A stretch of 64,000 nucleotides of DNA from Ga0077530 sp046293075 (GTDB lineage Bacteria > Pseudomonadota > Alphaproteobacteria > Rhizobiales > Hyphomicrobiaceae): NCBI GenBank assembly GCA_046293075.1, contig JBKBPL010000015.1, positions 30,011-94,010 on the forward strand, written 5' to 3'. Below the pieces are notes generated by a model that did not search any database, was not told the DNA's origin, and worked only from the letters and a program-made list of their open reading frames with translations. Shown here in pieces: positions 43,286 to 50,965 of this stretch. The first letter of the stretch is position 1. Each line of letters starts with the position of its first letter. Both the position numbers and the translations under genes were made by a program.

Positions 43286-44572
43286 ATGACCACAATACCC
43301 GCCAGCGCCATCAGGCCAGCCGTCGCTGCGCAGAGGGCGCGCGCCGAGGATCTGTTCGGCGAGCTCGCCCGATGCAGTCAGCGCCCGCGCGGCATCACGC
43401 GTGACACCTACGGCGCGGGCGAGAACGCCGCTCACGAGGTCTTCGCCGCCCATGGCGCCGCCCTCGGCCTCGACATTCACCGTGATGCCGCCGCAAATAC
43501 CTATGCGACGTGGCGGGGCAGAGATCGCCATCTCTCGCGCATCCTCACGGGATCGCATCTCGACAGCGTGCCCCATGGCGGCAACTTCGACGGCGCAGCC
43601 GGCGTCGTGGCCGGCCTTGTCGCCGTGGCCGCCTTGAAGGATCTCGCCGCCGTGCCGCGTTGCGACATCGCCGTGATGGGCATCCGCGCCGAGGAGAGCG
43701 TGTGGTTCCAGGTTTCCTATATCGGCAGTCGCTCGGCACTCGGTACGCTGCCGCCAAACGCGCTCGATGCGCGGCGCATGGATACGGGACGGACGCTCGC
43801 GGACCACATCGCGGCGTGCGGCGGCGACCCGGCAGCGCTGCGCGATGGCCGGCATGAGCTGGCGCCATCCCACATCCACGCCTTTCTCGAAGTTCATATC
43901 GAGCAGGCGCCGAGCCTCGTCGAGCTCGGCAAACCCATTGCGATCTGCAGCGGCATTCCGGGGAACTTCCGCTATCCCGATGCCAGGATCATCGGCCGAT
44001 ATGATCACGTCGGGACGCCGCGGCGCATGCGTCGCGATGCTGCGGTTGCAGCAGCGGACTTCGCCGTGGCACTCGACCGGCTGTGGGCGGAGCATGAGAT
44101 CGCCGGCATCCCGATGGCCGCCACGCTCGGGCGCTTTCACACCGACGCGGCCGCGCATGGCATGACGACCGTCGCCGGCGAGTTCCGTTTCAGCCTTGAT
44201 GTCCGGGCCTATGACGCGGCCGTCCTGGCGCAGCTCGAAGCGCGGCTCATGGACATCATCCGCGAGGTCGAATCGACCCGCAGCGTGCGCTTCGAGCTTG
44301 GGGCACGCGCATCAGCGGACGTCGGCATCGTCTCGCCGGCGATCCGAGCGGACTTGGAGTGGGCCGCCGCCCGTCTCGATATTCCGGCAGCGCTGATGGG
44401 CAGCCCCGCTTCACACGATACCGCAGCCTTCGCCAGTGCCGGTGTCCCGACGGCCATGATCTTCGTGCGCAATGCAAACGGCAGCCATAATCCTGACGAG
44501 CACATGGAGATCGGCGACTTCCTCGATGCCTGCGCGGTGCTCACCATGTGGATCGCGAACCACGCGACCTAA
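43286..44572 (+). CDS. N-carbamoyl-L-amino-acid hydrolase / allantoate amidohydrolase family (M20)
   Basis: The 428-residue zinc or manganese amidohydrolase cleaves N-carbamoyl groups from amino acids, beta-alanine precursors or allantoate. Metal ligands are visible in GSHLDSVPHGGNFDGAAGV (His, Asp), GIRAEESVWF (Glu), EVHIEQAP (His) and the C-terminal GSHNPDEHMEIGDF. GIPGNFRYPDARIIGRYDHVG is where the dimerisation lid begins. Together with the racemase-like gene 69 bases upstream it suggests hydantoin, ureide or pyrimidine use, but no dihydropyrimidinase is in the window. Confidence 0.88.
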   Translation: MTTIPASAIRPAVAAQRARAEDLFGELARCSQRPRGITRDTYGAGENAAHEVFAAHGAALGLDIHRDAAANTYATWRGRDRHLSRILTGSHLDSVPHGGNFDGAAGVVAGLVAVAALKDLAAVPRCDIAVMGIRAEESVWFQVSYIGSRSALGTLPPNALDARRMDTGRTLADHIAACGGDPAALRDGRHELAPSHIHAFLEVHIEQAPSLVELGKPIAICSGIPGNFRYPDARIIGRYDHVGTPRRMRRDAAVAAADFAVALDRLWAEHEIAGIPMAATLGRFHTDAAAHGMTTVAGEFRFSLDVRAYDAAVLAQLEARLMDIIREVESTRSVRFELGARASADVGIVSPAIRADLEWAAARLDIPAALMGSPASHDTAAFASAGVPTAMIFVRNANGSHNPDEHMEIGDFLDACAVLTMWIANHAT

Positions 44573-44592
44573 GCCGATGAGCTATGGGCGTA

Positions 44593-45219
44593 TCAGCTCT
44601 GCCCATCTCGGCTTCCGCCGAGAAGCGGAGCGATGGCCGCGGCGTCGAGGCGCTTTGTCAGCTCGTCGTGCACATTGCACAGCGTCACCTTGAGATAGCT
44701 CTTCAGAGTGGGGAAGTCCTGGCCGCGCAGGCTCTTGTGGATCGGCATCAGCGCGAAGTAGGCCTCGGCGAACGGCTCGGGAATATCCATCGCGCGTTTC
44801 GGCGGGTGAAGGCTGATCCGGTCCAGCCGCGCAACGAGGCCGGCGCGCAAGTCTCGCCATTCCGGCTCCGTAAGCGCCGCCGGCACCTCCCAACGATCGA
44901 ATACGGCGAGGACGAGATCGGCAACCTCGCGCACCACCGTCTGGCGCGGGAGATCCGTCTTCTGCTGCAGAACGACGGTTGCGACCTCGCCGACCATCGC
45001 CAGACCGAGCGGATAGGCCCGCCAGCGCGATTCCTCGACCGCGCGCTGAAACTCCGCCTCGCCGAATAGCACCTTGGCGTAGTGCCCGGCGCGCGCACGC
45101 GCATACTCGTAGATGCCTTTCTGGACAACGAAGGCGGCGTTGGCCCCGATGAACTCGGCGAAAGCATCCGGATCACGGATGGGCGTCGGACGCCGAAAAA
45201 GCTTGGCGAGAATGTTCAT
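44593..45219 (-). CDS. Conserved hypothetical protein
   Basis: The 208-residue soluble, helix-rich protein has no signal peptide. The N-terminus is MNILAKLFRRPTPIRDPDAFAEF and a central stretch reads VVQKGIYEYARARAGHYAKVLFGEAEF. I do not recognise a catalytic motif; it resembles esterase-unrelated conserved proteins of Rhizobiales. The ATG at 45219 has only a weak ribosome site; the frame is open to 45258. It is divergent from the symporter operon with a direct-repeat element in its leader. Confidence 0.7.
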   Translation of the reverse strand: MNILAKLFRRPTPIRDPDAFAEFIGANAAFVVQKGIYEYARARAGHYAKVLFGEAEFQRAVEESRWRAYPLGLAMVGEVATVVLQQKTDLPRQTVVREVADLVLAVFDRWEVPAALTEPEWRDLRAGLVARLDRISLHPPKRAMDIPEPFAEAYFALMPIHKSLRGQDFPTLKSYLKVTLCNVHDELTKRLDAAAIAPLLGGSRDGQS

Positions 45220-45257
45220 CCGGTTGCCGACCTCGGTCGCTCTCCAGCGCTTGAACA

Positions 45258-45281
45258 AAAGTCTAATGACGAAAGTCTAAT
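45258..45281. promoter_or_regulatory. Tandem 10-bp direct repeat in divergent promoter
   Basis: AAAGTCTAAT occurs at 45258-45267 and again at 45272-45281 with four bases between, a 14-bp period. It lies 39 bp upstream of the hypothetical gene at 45219 and 176 bp upstream of the symporter small subunit. Tandem sites bind several response-regulator types. The 237-bp gap holds no other recognisable element. Confidence 0.45.
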
Positions 45282-45456
45282 CATCGTGCCCGCGGCCCCA
45301 ATGCTAGCCTTTGCACACCGATCACTCAATGGTGATTGCCGCTTCGGCAGGAAGACCGAACGGAAAGATGGGTACGGGGAGGTGCCGCCATGGGCAATCG
45401 ACGATTCCTCCTCACGCAGTCCTGCACGTGATCACGCACAGGAGGAAACACACTCC

Positions 45457-45720
45457 ATGCAGAGCTCTAACGACGACGTCCATTGGTCGAGAACCCGGAA
45501 CCTGATGTTCGTGCATCTCGGGATCTGGCTGTTCTTTGGCTACATCATCCACATGTTCGTCAAGCCTCTGAACCAGATCATCATTCCGGTTCTAAACTTC
45601 CCGCTCGGGTTCTATATGGCCGCGCAGGGATCGCTGATCGCCTTCGTGGTCATGCTGTTCATCTTCGCGCGCCAACAGGACCGCATCGACCGTGAACACG
45701 GCGTCGCGGAAGACGACTGA
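45457..45720 (+). CDS. Sodium/substrate symporter small subunit (DUF4212)
   Basis: The 87-residue protein has two membrane helices (FVHLGIWLFFGYIIHMFV and QGSLIAFVVMLFIFA) around the conserved NFPLGFYMAAQGS. Small subunits of this family are always paired with a VC_2705-type SSS transporter, as here. The ATG at 45457 follows AGGAGG with long spacing. It is the first gene of a two-gene operon. Confidence 0.9.
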   Translation: MQSSNDDVHWSRTRNLMFVHLGIWLFFGYIIHMFVKPLNQIIIPVLNFPLGFYMAAQGSLIAFVVMLFIFARQQDRIDREHGVAEDD

Positions 45721-45733
45721 GGGAGCATCAGCC

Positions 45734-47719
45734 ATGGCGACGCAATCGGCTGCTAACGCGGCATTCTACAGGAATCTCGGCCGCATGTACGGTGCCTATA
45801 CGGGCACCTTTCTTGCCTTTGTGATCCTGCTCGCCATTCTTGAGCAAGTCGGCGTGCCCAACAGGATCCTCGGCTACCTGTTCGTGTTCTTCACGCTCTT
45901 CGTTTACGCCCTGATCGGCGTCATGACGCGAACGGCGCAGGTGTCCGAGTACTATGTTGCCGGCCGTCGCGTGCCGGCCTTCTACAACGGCATGGCGACC
46001 GGCGCCGACTGGATGTCGGCGGCGTCCTTCGTCGGCATGGCCGGCACGCTGTTCCTGCTCGGCTATGATGGCCTTGCCTGGGTGCTCGGCTGGACCGGCG
46101 GTTACGTGCTCGTGTCGATCCTCGTCGGACCTTATTTGCGCAAGTTCGGCGCCTACACGGTGCCTGACTTCATGGCCTTCCGGTTCGGCGGCAACTTCAC
46201 GCGTTTCCTGGCCGTGATCGTGCTGGTCTGCTGCTCCTTCACCTACGTGACGGCGCAGGTGTTCGGTACGGGCATCATCGCCTCGCGCTTCCTCGGCATG
46301 GACTTCACCGTCGCGGTCTACGTGGGCCTCGCCGGTATCCTGTTGTGCTCGATGATGGGTGGCATGCGTGCGGTGACGTGGACGCAGATCGCACAGTACA
46401 TCGTGCTCATCGTCGCCTACCTGACGCCGATCGTCATCCTCTCGACGCAGAAGTACGGGCTGCCGATCCCGCAGCTCACGTACGGGCAAGCGATCGCCGA
46501 TATCACTGCGCGCGAGCAGCAGATGCTGCAGACCGGACTCGCCACAGCGGCCGGCTTGAAGCCGCACATCGAGCCGTTCGTCAGCTATTCGCCACTGAAC
46601 TACTTCGGCATCATCTTCTGCATGATGTGCGGCACGGCTTCCCTTCCGCATATCCTGATGCGCTATTTCACGACGCCGAGCGTCCGTGAAGCGCGCCAGT
46701 CGGTGGCGTGGTCGCTGTTCTTCATCTTCCTCCTGTACTTCTCGGCGCCGGCCTATGCGGCGTTCTCGAAGCTGGAGGTGTATACGAACATCATCGGCCG
46801 CGACGTCACCGCGCTTCGGCCGTGGTTGTTCACCTGGGGCGAGCTCGGCCTCATCCAGGTGTGCGGAAAGAACGCTGCCAGCCTCGATGCCGTGGTCGCC
46901 GCCTGCAAGGCCATTGCTGGCCACCCAGGCGTCGTCCGGCTGCAGGACTTTGTGATCAATACGGACGTGATCGTGCTCTCCACGCCGGAGATCGCGGGCC
47001 TTCCGTACGTGATCTCGGGTCTTGTCGCCGCCGGCGGCCTCGCCGCAGCACTCTCAACCGCTGACGGGCTCCTGCTTGCCATCGCGAATGCGCTGTCCCA
47101 CGACATCTACTACAAGATGCTGGACCCCAATGCGCCGACGTTCCGCCGTCTGCTCGTTGCCCGCATCCTGCTGCTGGTCGTGGCCGTGGGCGCGGCCTAT
47201 ACGGCTTCGCATCGGCCCGCGGACATTCTCGCCATGGTGGGCTGGGCGTTCTCGCTCGCCATGGCCGGAAACTTCCCGGCGCTGGTGATGGGCATCTGGT
47301 GGAAACGCGCGACGACCCCGGCGGCCATCTGCGGCATCATTGCCGGCTTCGGGCTCTGCGTGTTCTACCTCGTGACCTCGCGTTACTTCCCCGGATACGG
47401 CGTCAAGTACTTCGGTATGACGGCGCTGCTCAATCCGGTGACGGGCGCGCCCATCGTTGACGTCGCCAAGGCAATGGCCGCGCCCAATGCCATGGACACG
47501 TGGGTCGCGCTGACCGGGCCGAACGCGCATCCGCTCGCCAACAGGGTTGGATGGTTCAACCTCAACAACATCAATTGCGGCCTGCTTGGCATGCCGCTCG
47601 GCTTCCTCGTCATCTGGCTCGTCAGCCTGATCACGCCTGAGCCTTCGAAGGAAATGCAGGCGTACATCGACGAGATCCGCAAGCCGCGTGGCGACACGAT
47701 CCTGCAGGAAAAGACCTGA
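45734..47719 (+). CDS. Sodium:solute symporter (SSS family, VC_2705 type)
   Basis: The 661-residue inner-membrane protein has about 13 hydrophobic helices. SSS features are SEYYVAGRRVPAFYNGMATGADWMSAASFVG, read in parts near residues 70-105, and GLAAALSTADGLLLAIANALSHDIYYK near 450. A long insert at residues 270-380 includes GLKPHIEPFVSYSPLNYFG. Relatives (ActP-like) take up acetate or other short carboxylates with sodium or protons; the substrate here is unproven. GGGAG precedes the ATG by eight bases, 13 bases after the small-subunit stop. A strong terminator follows. Confidence 0.93.
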   Translation: MATQSAANAAFYRNLGRMYGAYTGTFLAFVILLAILEQVGVPNRILGYLFVFFTLFVYALIGVMTRTAQVSEYYVAGRRVPAFYNGMATGADWMSAASFVGMAGTLFLLGYDGLAWVLGWTGGYVLVSILVGPYLRKFGAYTVPDFMAFRFGGNFTRFLAVIVLVCCSFTYVTAQVFGTGIIASRFLGMDFTVAVYVGLAGILLCSMMGGMRAVTWTQIAQYIVLIVAYLTPIVILSTQKYGLPIPQLTYGQAIADITAREQQMLQTGLATAAGLKPHIEPFVSYSPLNYFGIIFCMMCGTASLPHILMRYFTTPSVREARQSVAWSLFFIFLLYFSAPAYAAFSKLEVYTNIIGRDVTALRPWLFTWGELGLIQVCGKNAASLDAVVAACKAIAGHPGVVRLQDFVINTDVIVLSTPEIAGLPYVISGLVAAGGLAAALSTADGLLLAIANALSHDIYYKMLDPNAPTFRRLLVARILLLVVAVGAAYTASHRPADILAMVGWAFSLAMAGNFPALVMGIWWKRATTPAAICGIIAGFGLCVFYLVTSRYFPGYGVKYFGMTALLNPVTGAPIVDVAKAMAAPNAMDTWVALTGPNAHPLANRVGWFNLNNINCGLLGMPLGFLVIWLVSLITPEPSKEMQAYIDEIRKPRGDTILQEKT

Positions 47720-47743
47720 TCCCGCACATAGGAGCGGAAATCG

Positions 47744-47773
47744 AGCGGGGCCCTCGCGGGCCCCGCTTCATTT
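47744..47773 (+). terminator. Stem-loop terminator of the symporter operon
   Basis: GCGGGGCCC (47745-47753) and GGGCCCCGC (47758-47766) form a perfect 9-bp stem around the tetraloop TCGC, followed by TTCATTT. It lies 25 bp past the stop. Confidence 0.75.
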
Positions 47774-47821
47774 GGCCCCGACGTCCTTTTGGCCTTGCCG
47801 GAAGAGTCCACGGCCGCCAAT

Positions 47822-48157
47822 ATGTGGCCGCAACAAGAGGGTGGCACGCGCGTGACGGGCGGCTCGTTACTCACATACTGGTACTTCCATCTGCCGAACT
47901 TCGTTCTCGCGGCGCTCATGTACACGCTGCTCGGTCGTGTGCTGCTTGGCCTGATTGTGCAGCCAGACTCGAGCAATTACATCTGGCGCTTCTTCTGCCG
48001 GCTCACGGACCCAGTGGTTGCCGCTGTCGGCGCCGTCACGCCGAAGGACGCTGCCCCGGTCGTCGTCTGGCTGTTCGGCTTCGTTTGGCTCTTCTGGCTG
48101 CGCGTTCTTCTGCTGCACGTCTTTCTCTACTTCGACGCCCTACCGCGCGTCACCTGA
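47822..48157 (+). CDS. YggT-family-like membrane protein
   Basis: The 111-residue protein has two membrane segments (FVLAALMYTLLGRVLLGLIV and VVVWLFGFVWLFWLRVLLLHVFLYF). Between them lies IWRFFCRLTDPVVAAVGAVTPKDA, close to the YggT pattern (helix, L-T-x-P, P). YggT proteins are linked to osmotic stress and cell envelope roles. Start uncertain: ATG 47822 lacks a ribosome site, GTG 47852 has AGAGG at 11 bases, TTG 47789 is also open. Confidence 0.65.
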   Translation: MWPQQEGGTRVTGGSLLTYWYFHLPNFVLAALMYTLLGRVLLGLIVQPDSSNYIWRFFCRLTDPVVAAVGAVTPKDAAPVVVWLFGFVWLFWLRVLLLHVFLYFDALPRVT

Positions 48158-48166
48158 GAGCCTCGC

Positions 48167-48493
48167 ATGGATCGCCAATACTACTACATCGCCATTGCCT
48201 TCTTCGGCATGATCAACGGCCTCTTCAACCAGGTCGCCCTGCTTTTTGCGATCCTCCACGTGCAGATCCTGGCTCCGGCACTCCTGTTCGGCAGCACCGG
48301 CCTCACCCTCATGTTCTCATCTCTGATGGTTTCAACAGCCACGATCATTCTCGGCGGCATTCCGGCGGCCATCTATGAGCGCATAGTAGGGACGGGCGAG
48401 GAGTCGAGCGAGGCGTCGCTTTGGATCTGGCTCGCCGGCACGGCCATTCTGACGCTGCCCGCTATCGGCAACTTCTTCGCGATCGGTCTGTAG
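48167..48493 (+). CDS. Small membrane protein of unknown function
   Basis: The 108-residue protein has three probable helices (IAIAFFGMINGLFNQVALLFA, LTLMFSSLMVSTATIILGGIPAA, IWLAGTAILTLPAIGNFFAIG). It starts nine bases after the YggT-like gene and is probably co-transcribed. I recognise no family. Confidence 0.7.
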   Translation: MDRQYYYIAIAFFGMINGLFNQVALLFAILHVQILAPALLFGSTGLTLMFSSLMVSTATIILGGIPAAIYERIVGTGEESSEASLWIWLAGTAILTLPAIGNFFAIGL

Positions 48494-48592
48494 CCGCCCG
48501 CCGCCAACACGCCGTTGTGAGCCGGTGATCGGATTGTACCTCCCATGCAAGCGCGATAGCATGGTTCGTGGTCCGCAACCGGAAGCACCACG

Positions 48593-48961
48593 ATGGAGGA
48601 TTTGCGCCAAATTGCGTTTGTGACGGTCATGCGAGCCTGCGGCTTCGGTTCGCTCGCGATCTTCTGCATTATGATGGCGCTGTCGTTCCAGCCGCGGCTT
48701 TCCTTTCAGGCTGGCGGCGTGCTCATGCTGATCATGGTCGGCATTCTCGCCTTCAAGGCGCGTGAGGCACTGACCAAGCCCTATCGCCGCACGGAGATGT
48801 GGCTTTACCTGCCAAAGGAACTGCGTCCGCCCGAGCGCTCTGCTCAGCAGACGATCTCCAACATCATGCGCGAGACATACCTGACGTTTGCATACTGGAG
48901 CGCAACGACGGCCATTGCCATGCTGTCGCTCGCTCTGCTGTGCGCATTCCTTGGATACTAG
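48593..48961 (+). CDS. Small membrane protein of unknown function
   Basis: The 122-residue protein has two N-terminal helices (GFGSLAIFCIMMALSF, AGGVLMLIMVGILAF), a polar middle with KAREALTKPYRRTEMWLYLPKELRPPE, and a C-terminal helix (ATTAIAMLSLALLCAFLGY). The ATG at 48593 overlaps GGAG-like GGAGG sequence in a way that leaves the start a little uncertain. Co-oriented with its neighbours; no recognised family. Confidence 0.7.
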   Translation: MEDLRQIAFVTVMRACGFGSLAIFCIMMALSFQPRLSFQAGGVLMLIMVGILAFKAREALTKPYRRTEMWLYLPKELRPPERSAQQTISNIMRETYLTFAYWSATTAIAMLSLALLCAFLGY

Positions 48962-49006
48962 CGTGCCATTCCTTGTCGCTTAGCGGCACAGATACTTGGG
49001 GGATTC

Positions 49007-49420
49007 ATGCGCAAGCTCGCCGTCGCGGCAGCCATCTGGGCCGCCCTGCTCGCCACATCCGCCTACGCACAAACCGTCCAACGGCCTCTGTCGCTGCCGC
49101 CGGGGCCACCCCGACCGCTGATCGTGGATCCGCCGTCAACCGGGGGCGCGGGTGGCGGGGCGATCTCGCCGCCCGATTTGCGAGGTTCGCTACCGACACC
49201 CAAACCCGCGCCGAAAGTAAAGGCACAACCTGCAGCGCCGGCAGCCGCCGGCTCTGCGCCGCCACCAGCGGGCACCGGGGCGCCGGATGCCGGCGACGCC
49301 AGTGCGTGCGACTGCTACCGCATGGAGACGGTGGAAACGAGAAACCGCGATGGCAGCATCAGCCGCCATCGCTACTGGCGATGGACCGGGACAAAGTCAA
49401 TTGCCTGCTGTCGAAGGTGA
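49007..49420 (+). CDS. Secreted Pro/Ala-rich protein with Cys-rich C-terminus
   Basis: The 137-residue protein has a signal peptide (residues 1-22, cleavage after AYA), a disordered Pro/Gly/Ala stretch (residues 25-100) and a C-terminal segment with four Cys (CDCYRMETVETRNRDG and KSIACCRR). It could be anchored or disulfide-stabilised in the envelope. GGGG stands four bases before the ATG. Unknown function. Confidence 0.65.
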   Translation: MRKLAVAAAIWAALLATSAYAQTVQRPLSLPPGPPRPLIVDPPSTGGAGGGAISPPDLRGSLPTPKPAPKVKAQPAAPAAAGSAPPPAGTGAPDAGDASACDCYRMETVETRNRDGSISRHRYWRWTGTKSIACCRR

Positions 49421-49443
49421 CTGCTTGCGGCTGAGCTCCCGGT

Positions 49444-49818
49444 CTAGCGCCGTTGCTCGCGCACGCTGGCGAAGAACCACTCCGGCCCGCGCTGCTCGAG
49501 CCAGAGCAAGTCTTCGATGGAAGAGAGCGCGCGCGCGAACCGGATGCCGAGCACGTCGCGGTCGGCCCAGGCGATGTCGCCGTAGAGGTGCCGGCCATCC
49601 GTGAGCCGCAACATCGCATCATCGCCTTCAATGGGCACCAAGCCGCTGGCAAGTCGCACCTGCGCGCCGGATGTCGAGAGGTCCATGAGGCTTCCGGCGA
49701 GCACGCCCCATTGGGTCGTCAGCGCGATGCGCTCCGTGTGTGCATGGCGGCCAGCGCCGCGCCGGTCAGCGCGACTGGCCGCGTCACCGCGCCGATGGTG
49801 TGTGTCATTCTGGTGCAC
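49444..49818 (-). CDS. PilZ-domain protein
   Basis: The 124-residue single-domain protein has the two halves of the PilZ cyclic-di-GMP site: RxxxR (R16-R20, with R20-R24 as alternative) and DLSTSGAQVRL (DxSxxG). The residues after it, LRLTDGRHLYGDIAWADRDVLGIRF, complete the barrel as in family members. Its output partner is not apparent. It lies downstream of nadD on the same strand, 175 bp away, and converges on the Cys-rich gene. Confidence 0.82.
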   Translation of the reverse strand: MHQNDTHHRRGDAASRADRRGAGRHAHTERIALTTQWGVLAGSLMDLSTSGAQVRLASGLVPIEGDDAMLRLTDGRHLYGDIAWADRDVLGIRFARALSSIEDLLWLEQRGPEWFFASVREQRR

Positions 49819-49993
49819 GTCGTTGCCGGGCCTTCAGGTGCCTTAAGCAATGGTGAATTCCCTGAGGCCCATGCACAAATCCTGCCAGTCTGGGCAACAG
49901 AAAGAAGCCGCCGCGTTGACATGACCATGGGCAGGAGCGAAGGGCGGCAGAGGTTCAATGCCTCGCGGCAGCAACATTGCCACCGGCCGCGGC

Positions 49994-50656
49994 TCAGCGT
50001 GCCCCGAGCGGCACGCGTCCTGCCCGGATCGCGGTCGAAGAAAGTTCGGAGAGGGGTGCCGTCAGAAACACCCAGGCCGGCGGGCGGCGCGAGGCAAGCT
50101 CTGCCGCGGCCGGCTCCGGCAGACGGTGCGCAGCATAGGCCTGCGCCGCAATCGACGACAGCGCCTTGAGCCGCCAGTGTGGCCGGTCGACGACCGCAAT
50201 GGGCATCAGCGCCATGATCTCGCGCCATTGCCGCCAGCGGTGGAACTCGGCGAGGCAGTCAGCGCCCATCAGCCACACAAATCGCGCCCTCGGCCGACGG
50301 CGGCGGAGGAAGGTGAGCGTCGCGATCGTGTAAGGATCGCCGAGATCACGTTCCAGGCCCGTAACCGTGATCGGACGCGAGCCGGCAAGGCGGCGGGCCG
50401 CAGCGATGCGCTCCTCGAGTGGCGCGGCTTCAGTTGTCTTGAGCGGATTGCCGGGCGTCACGAGCCACCACACACAGGCGAGGCCGAGCCGCTTGATCGC
50501 CGTCTCGCTGATTCGGATATGCGCTTCATGAGGCGGATTGAACGATCCGCCGAGCAGCCCAATGGCCGCATCACCCCTGTCGGGCGGCAGGCGCGCGGCG
50601 AGCGTACCAAAGCCGGCGCCGGGCAGAAGTCGGCGGGACGCGGCGGCGGTGCTCAT
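49994..50656 (-). CDS. nadD: Nicotinate-nucleotide adenylyltransferase
   Basis: NadD makes deamido-NAD from nicotinate mononucleotide and ATP. The 220-residue protein has the nucleotidyltransferase motif GGSFNPPHEAH, GADCLAEFHRW and the C-terminal LSSTAIRAG (ISSTxIR type). The first 30 residues are an extension before the fold, normal in Rhizobiales. In many relatives nadD lies between proA and rsfS; here it is alone. Gap 50657-50796 holds nothing recognisable. Confidence 0.92.
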   Translation of the reverse strand: MSTAAASRRLLPGAGFGTLAARLPPDRGDAAIGLLGGSFNPPHEAHIRISETAIKRLGLACVWWLVTPGNPLKTTEAAPLEERIAAARRLAGSRPITVTGLERDLGDPYTIATLTFLRRRRPRARFVWLMGADCLAEFHRWRQWREIMALMPIAVVDRPHWRLKALSSIAAQAYAAHRLPEPAAAELASRRPPAWVFLTAPLSELSSTAIRAGRVPLGAR

Positions 50657-50796
50657 TTCGTGCGCGCCGCGGCGCTTCCACCGCGGCTCCCTGCGCTCCT
50701 GGCGTGCCCAAGCACTATAGCGTCGCCCGCCCGATGCCGATCGAGAAATTCTCGCAAGCCTACCGCACGTGGATAACGCGCGGCTCAGTCGTCACG

Positions 50797-50965
50797 CTAG
50801 TGTGGTCATTCCGAAGTCCGCCGCCACTTCGCGGTAAGTGTCGGAGGCGGACTTCGGAATCTGAACCACATTAGAAACAGCGGCTTGCTGGTGTCCTTTC
50901 GATCGCGAAGTTCGTTCGAGGGCCCGCTGCAGATGGTGACGAACTTCGCGATCGGGACGCTAGCC
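50797..50965. repeat. 169-bp structured dispersed repeat, copy 2 (MITE-like)
   Basis: Gap-free match to 14423-14591. Here the second hairpin is perfect: 16-bp arms at 50900-50915 and 50939-50954. The first hairpin pairs CCGAAGTCCGCC with GGCGGACTTCGG. CTAG bounds both ends, and the right CTAG supplies the TAG stop of the DUF4340 gene in the context GGC-TAG, exactly as in copy 1 for paaX. The long hairpin may end or protect the 3' part of the upstream transcript. Confidence 0.87.
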
